Shown: positions 5,155 through 6,744 of the stretch, piece after piece | Layout: every line of letters begins with the position of its first letter | How positions within the stretch are numbered: position 1 is the first letter of the stretch | NCBI GenBank assembly: GCA_947475475.1 | Contig: CANJOG010000110.1 | Location: 1-6,744 of the forward strand | Reading direction: 5' to 3' | Source of the DNA: Acetobacteraceae bacterium | GTDB lineage: Bacteria; Pseudomonadota; Alphaproteobacteria; Acetobacterales; Acetobacteraceae | DNA length: 6,744 bases | Made by a program: the position numbers and the translations under genes | Notes under the pieces: model-generated | The model's database searches: none | What the model was told of the DNA's origin: nothing | Seen by the model: the letters and a program-made list of their open reading frames with translations, nothing else

Positions 5155-6744
5155 CCCTTTTCCTCTGGCGTGGAAGCACGCTTGGCGCGCTCCTCGGCAA
5201 CCAGCTCCTTCTTGGATAACTTGCCGATCAGCGTGCGTGGCAGGCTATCGCGAAATTCTACCTGCTTTGGGATTTCGATGGGTGATAGTTGAGTCTTGAG
5301 AAAAGTGATCAAGTCATCCTCGGCCAGGGTTGCGCCGGGCTTGCGCACGATGAATGCCTTCACCGTCTCGCCACGATAGGGGTCGGGCACACCAATGACA
5401 GTACATTCGGCGACTGCGGGATGGCGATAGGCGGCATCCTCGATGAGGCGTGGATAGACATTGTAGCCGCCAGCCAGGATCACATCCTTGATGCGATCGA
5501 CAATGTAGAAGTAGCCGTCCTCATCCATGGTGGCGACATCGCCCGTGCGGAGCCAGCCATCGATGAATGTCTTCTCTGTCTCATCAGGGCGATTCCAGTA
5601 GCCGAGCATTACCTGCGGCCCGCGGATGCAAAGTTCGCCGCGTTCACCAGCGGAAACCACGCGGGTTGGATCGGTGGTGTCGCGCAATTGGACATCGGTC
5701 ATGGGCATCGGCAATCCGATGGAGCCGGTCTTGTTCAGCCCGCCGGCCGGATTGCAGCAGGCGCAGGGGGAGGATTCAGTGAGGCCGTAGCCTTCCACCA
5801 GGTTGCATCCGGTGCGGGTCTCGAAGGCGCGCTTGATTTCGGGAGGCAATGGGGCGCCGCCGGAGATGCATGATTTGATCGAGCTGAGATCCGCGTTGCC
5901 GTCAAACTGGGCGATGGCGTTGAACAGCGTCGGCACGCCCGGCATCATGGTCGGGCGCATTCGCGTGATGGTGCGGATAGCCTGCTTCAGTTCGAAGCGC
6001 GGCAGCATGACGATCTGCTGGCCCGTGTTGACGCTGTAGAGCAACACCGTCGTCAGCGCGAAGACATGGAAGAAGGGCAGAACGGCCAGCACACGTTCCT
6101 GTCCCGGCACGCAATTGTTGAACCAGAGCGTGCCTTGCACGGTATTTGCGACGAGATTGGCGTGACTGAGCATCGCAGCTTTCGGAACGCCAGTGGTCCC
6201 ACCGGTATATTGCAGCACGGCGATGTCGTGACTGGGGTCAATCTGCACTGGAGCGGGATGCGCGCCGGATTTGAGCAGGTCATGCGCCGCGATGTGGCGA
6301 TCGTCGAAGGTGACTGTGGTGACGTCCCGCCGTTTAAACAGCCGGAAAAGAACGCGGGTCACCGGTGGCAGCATCTCGGCAAAGGAGCAGACGATCAGCC
6401 GGCCAATCACACCCTTGCCGATCAAGGCTTCCACTTTGGGATACATGACGGCCAGATCGAGCGTCACGGCAATTTCGGCACCCGCGTCGCGCAATTGCGC
6501 GTCCAGTTCGCGTTCCGTGTAGAGCGGATTGCAATTGACGACGGTGAGTCCGGCTTTCAGCGCAGCGAAAAAGAAGATCGGGTAGGCGGGACAATTCGGC
6601 AGCACGAGGGCAATCCGCGTGCCCTTGGCGTAGCCGAACTCCTGTAGTCCGGCGGCAATGCGATCGACCTTGGCGCCGACTTCGGACCAATCCATACGCG
6701 CGCCGAGAAATTCGAAGGCGGGTCGGTCGCCGAAGCGCGCGACG
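5151..6744 (-). CDS. fadD: Long-chain fatty-acid--CoA ligase (FadD-type, AMP-binding), 5' end cut by window
   Basis: Activates a carboxylic acid to its acyl-CoA through an acyl-adenylate, consuming ATP; this feeds the downstream cycle. The frame stays open to the right edge. Upstream of the first in-frame ATG (6695) it reads VARFGDRPAFEFLGAR, typical interior ligase sequence, so that ATG is internal and the true start lies outside. At least 530 residues are visible; family members are about 550-570. Counting from the internal Met, the phosphate-binding loop YTGGTTGVPK is at 163-172, LPFFHVF at 206-212, the adenylate motif YGLTESSP at 303-310, and RTGD at 383-386. The hinge region DRIKD (400-404) leads into GGYNVYP (409-415), and the C-terminal catalytic lysine is K492 in IGKLSKKEL. 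The usual glutamate after NVYPR is replaced by Leu (RLIED), which may be a subfamily trait. Residues 111-128 (PVTRVLFRLFKRRDVTTV) are amphipathic and basic, possibly a membrane-association patch (inference). First of the genes seen in the operon. Chain-length preference cannot be read from sequence. Confidence 0.95.
   Translation of the reverse strand, partial: VARFGDRPAFEFLGARMDWSEVGAKVDRIAAGLQEFGYAKGTRIALVLPNCPAYPIFFFAALKAGLTVVNCNPLYTERELDAQLRDAGAEIAVTLDLAVMYPKVEALIGKGVIGRLIVCSFAEMLPPVTRVLFRLFKRRDVTTVTFDDRHIAAHDLLKSGAHPAPVQIDPSHDIAVLQYTGGTTGVPKAAMLSHANLVANTVQGTLWFNNCVPGQERVLAVLPFFHVFALTTVLLYSVNTGQQIVMLPRFELKQAIRTITRMRPTMMPGVPTLFNAIAQFDGNADLSSIKSCISGGAPLPPEIKRAFETRTGCNLVEGYGLTESSPCACCNPAGGLNKTGSIGLPMPMTDVQLRDTTDPTRVVSAGERGELCIRGPQVMLGYWNRPDETEKTFIDGWLRTGDVATMDEDGYFYIVDRIKDVILAGGYNVYPRLIEDAAYRHPAVAECTVIGVPDPYRGETVKAFIVRKPGATLAEDDLITFLKTQLSPIEIPKQVEFRDSLPRTLIGKLSKKELVAEERAKRASTPEEKG
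5162..5166 (-). promoter_or_regulatory. Ribosome binding site of the MerR regulator
   Basis: AGAGG on the minus strand, 7 bases upstream of ATG 5154, embedded in the last codons of the ligase gene. Its position is ideal and it supports this start over any later one. Confidence 0.6.

Larger units (their letters stand above)
1..6744 (-). other. Beta-oxidation operon: ligase - MerR - thiolase - dehydrogenase/hydratase - acyl-CoA dehydrogenase
   Basis: All five genes are on the minus strand with intergene distances of -4, -4, +3 and +13 bases. The four enzymes cover every core step from free acid to acetyl-CoA, except electron transfer from the dehydrogenase (ETF and ETF-quinone oxidoreductase are not in the window). 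No promoter or terminator is visible: the promoter must lie right of 6744 and the terminator left of 1, unless further genes follow. The gene set recalls the B. subtilis fadN-fadA-fadE cluster but with thiolase and fusion enzyme swapped and a ligase and regulator added. Confidence 0.85.

Noticed and set aside
6693..6695. ATG as the start of the ligase
   Set aside because: The frame continues upstream to the edge with family-like sequence (GDRPAFEFLG), so this Met is internal and the gene is 5'-truncated by the window.
1..6744. DMSP degradation cluster (dmdB/dmdC/dmdD)
   Set aside because: The ligase and large dehydrogenase could suggest it. The hydratase, however, is fused to a hydroxyacyl dehydrogenase and a thiolase is present, which fit full beta-oxidation better.
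1..6744. Mobile elements, CRISPR repeats, tRNA or rRNA genes, terminators
   Set aside because: Coding sequence fills the window with at most 13 bases between genes. I saw no direct or inverted repeat series, no transposase-like protein and no hairpin followed by a T run on the coding strand.

Overview
The window is one dense, minus-strand fatty-acid beta-oxidation operon from a fairly GC-rich bacterium, most likely an alphaproteobacterium. That placement rests on gene content, protein style and a MerR-type regulator lying next to acyl-CoA genes. I cannot name a genus from sequence alone. There is no sign of mobile DNA, CRISPR, RNA genes or foreign composition.

In the direction of transcription (right to left) the order is: (1) a long-chain acyl-CoA ligase of the FadD type, 5' end outside the window, ending at 5151; (2) a short MerR-family regulator, 5154-4696; (3) an acetyl-CoA acyltransferase (thiolase, FadA type), 4699-3563; (4) a fused 3-hydroxyacyl-CoA dehydrogenase/enoyl-CoA hydratase with the dehydrogenase half first (FadN-like order), 3559-1244; (5) a large-type acyl-CoA dehydrogenase starting at 1230, with its 3' end outside the window. 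The gaps between genes are -4, -4, +3 and +13 bases, so no stretch is free of genes. There is no room for internal promoters outside coding sequence or for a terminator between genes.

Together the four enzymes cover the cycle: activation of a carboxylic acid to its CoA thioester, alpha-beta oxidation, hydration, second oxidation and thiolytic cleavage. The regulator sits inside the operon as second gene and is translationally linked on both sides. It probably controls the operon, and itself, from a promoter upstream of the ligase beyond the right edge; that control is inferred.

The window looks like well-conserved core or catabolic metabolism. I found no credible undescribed system. The points worth a second look are the embedded regulator with double ATGA overlaps, the reversed domain order of the fusion protein, and the true substrate range of the ligase and large dehydrogenase (fatty acids versus methylthio- or aromatic acyl chains).
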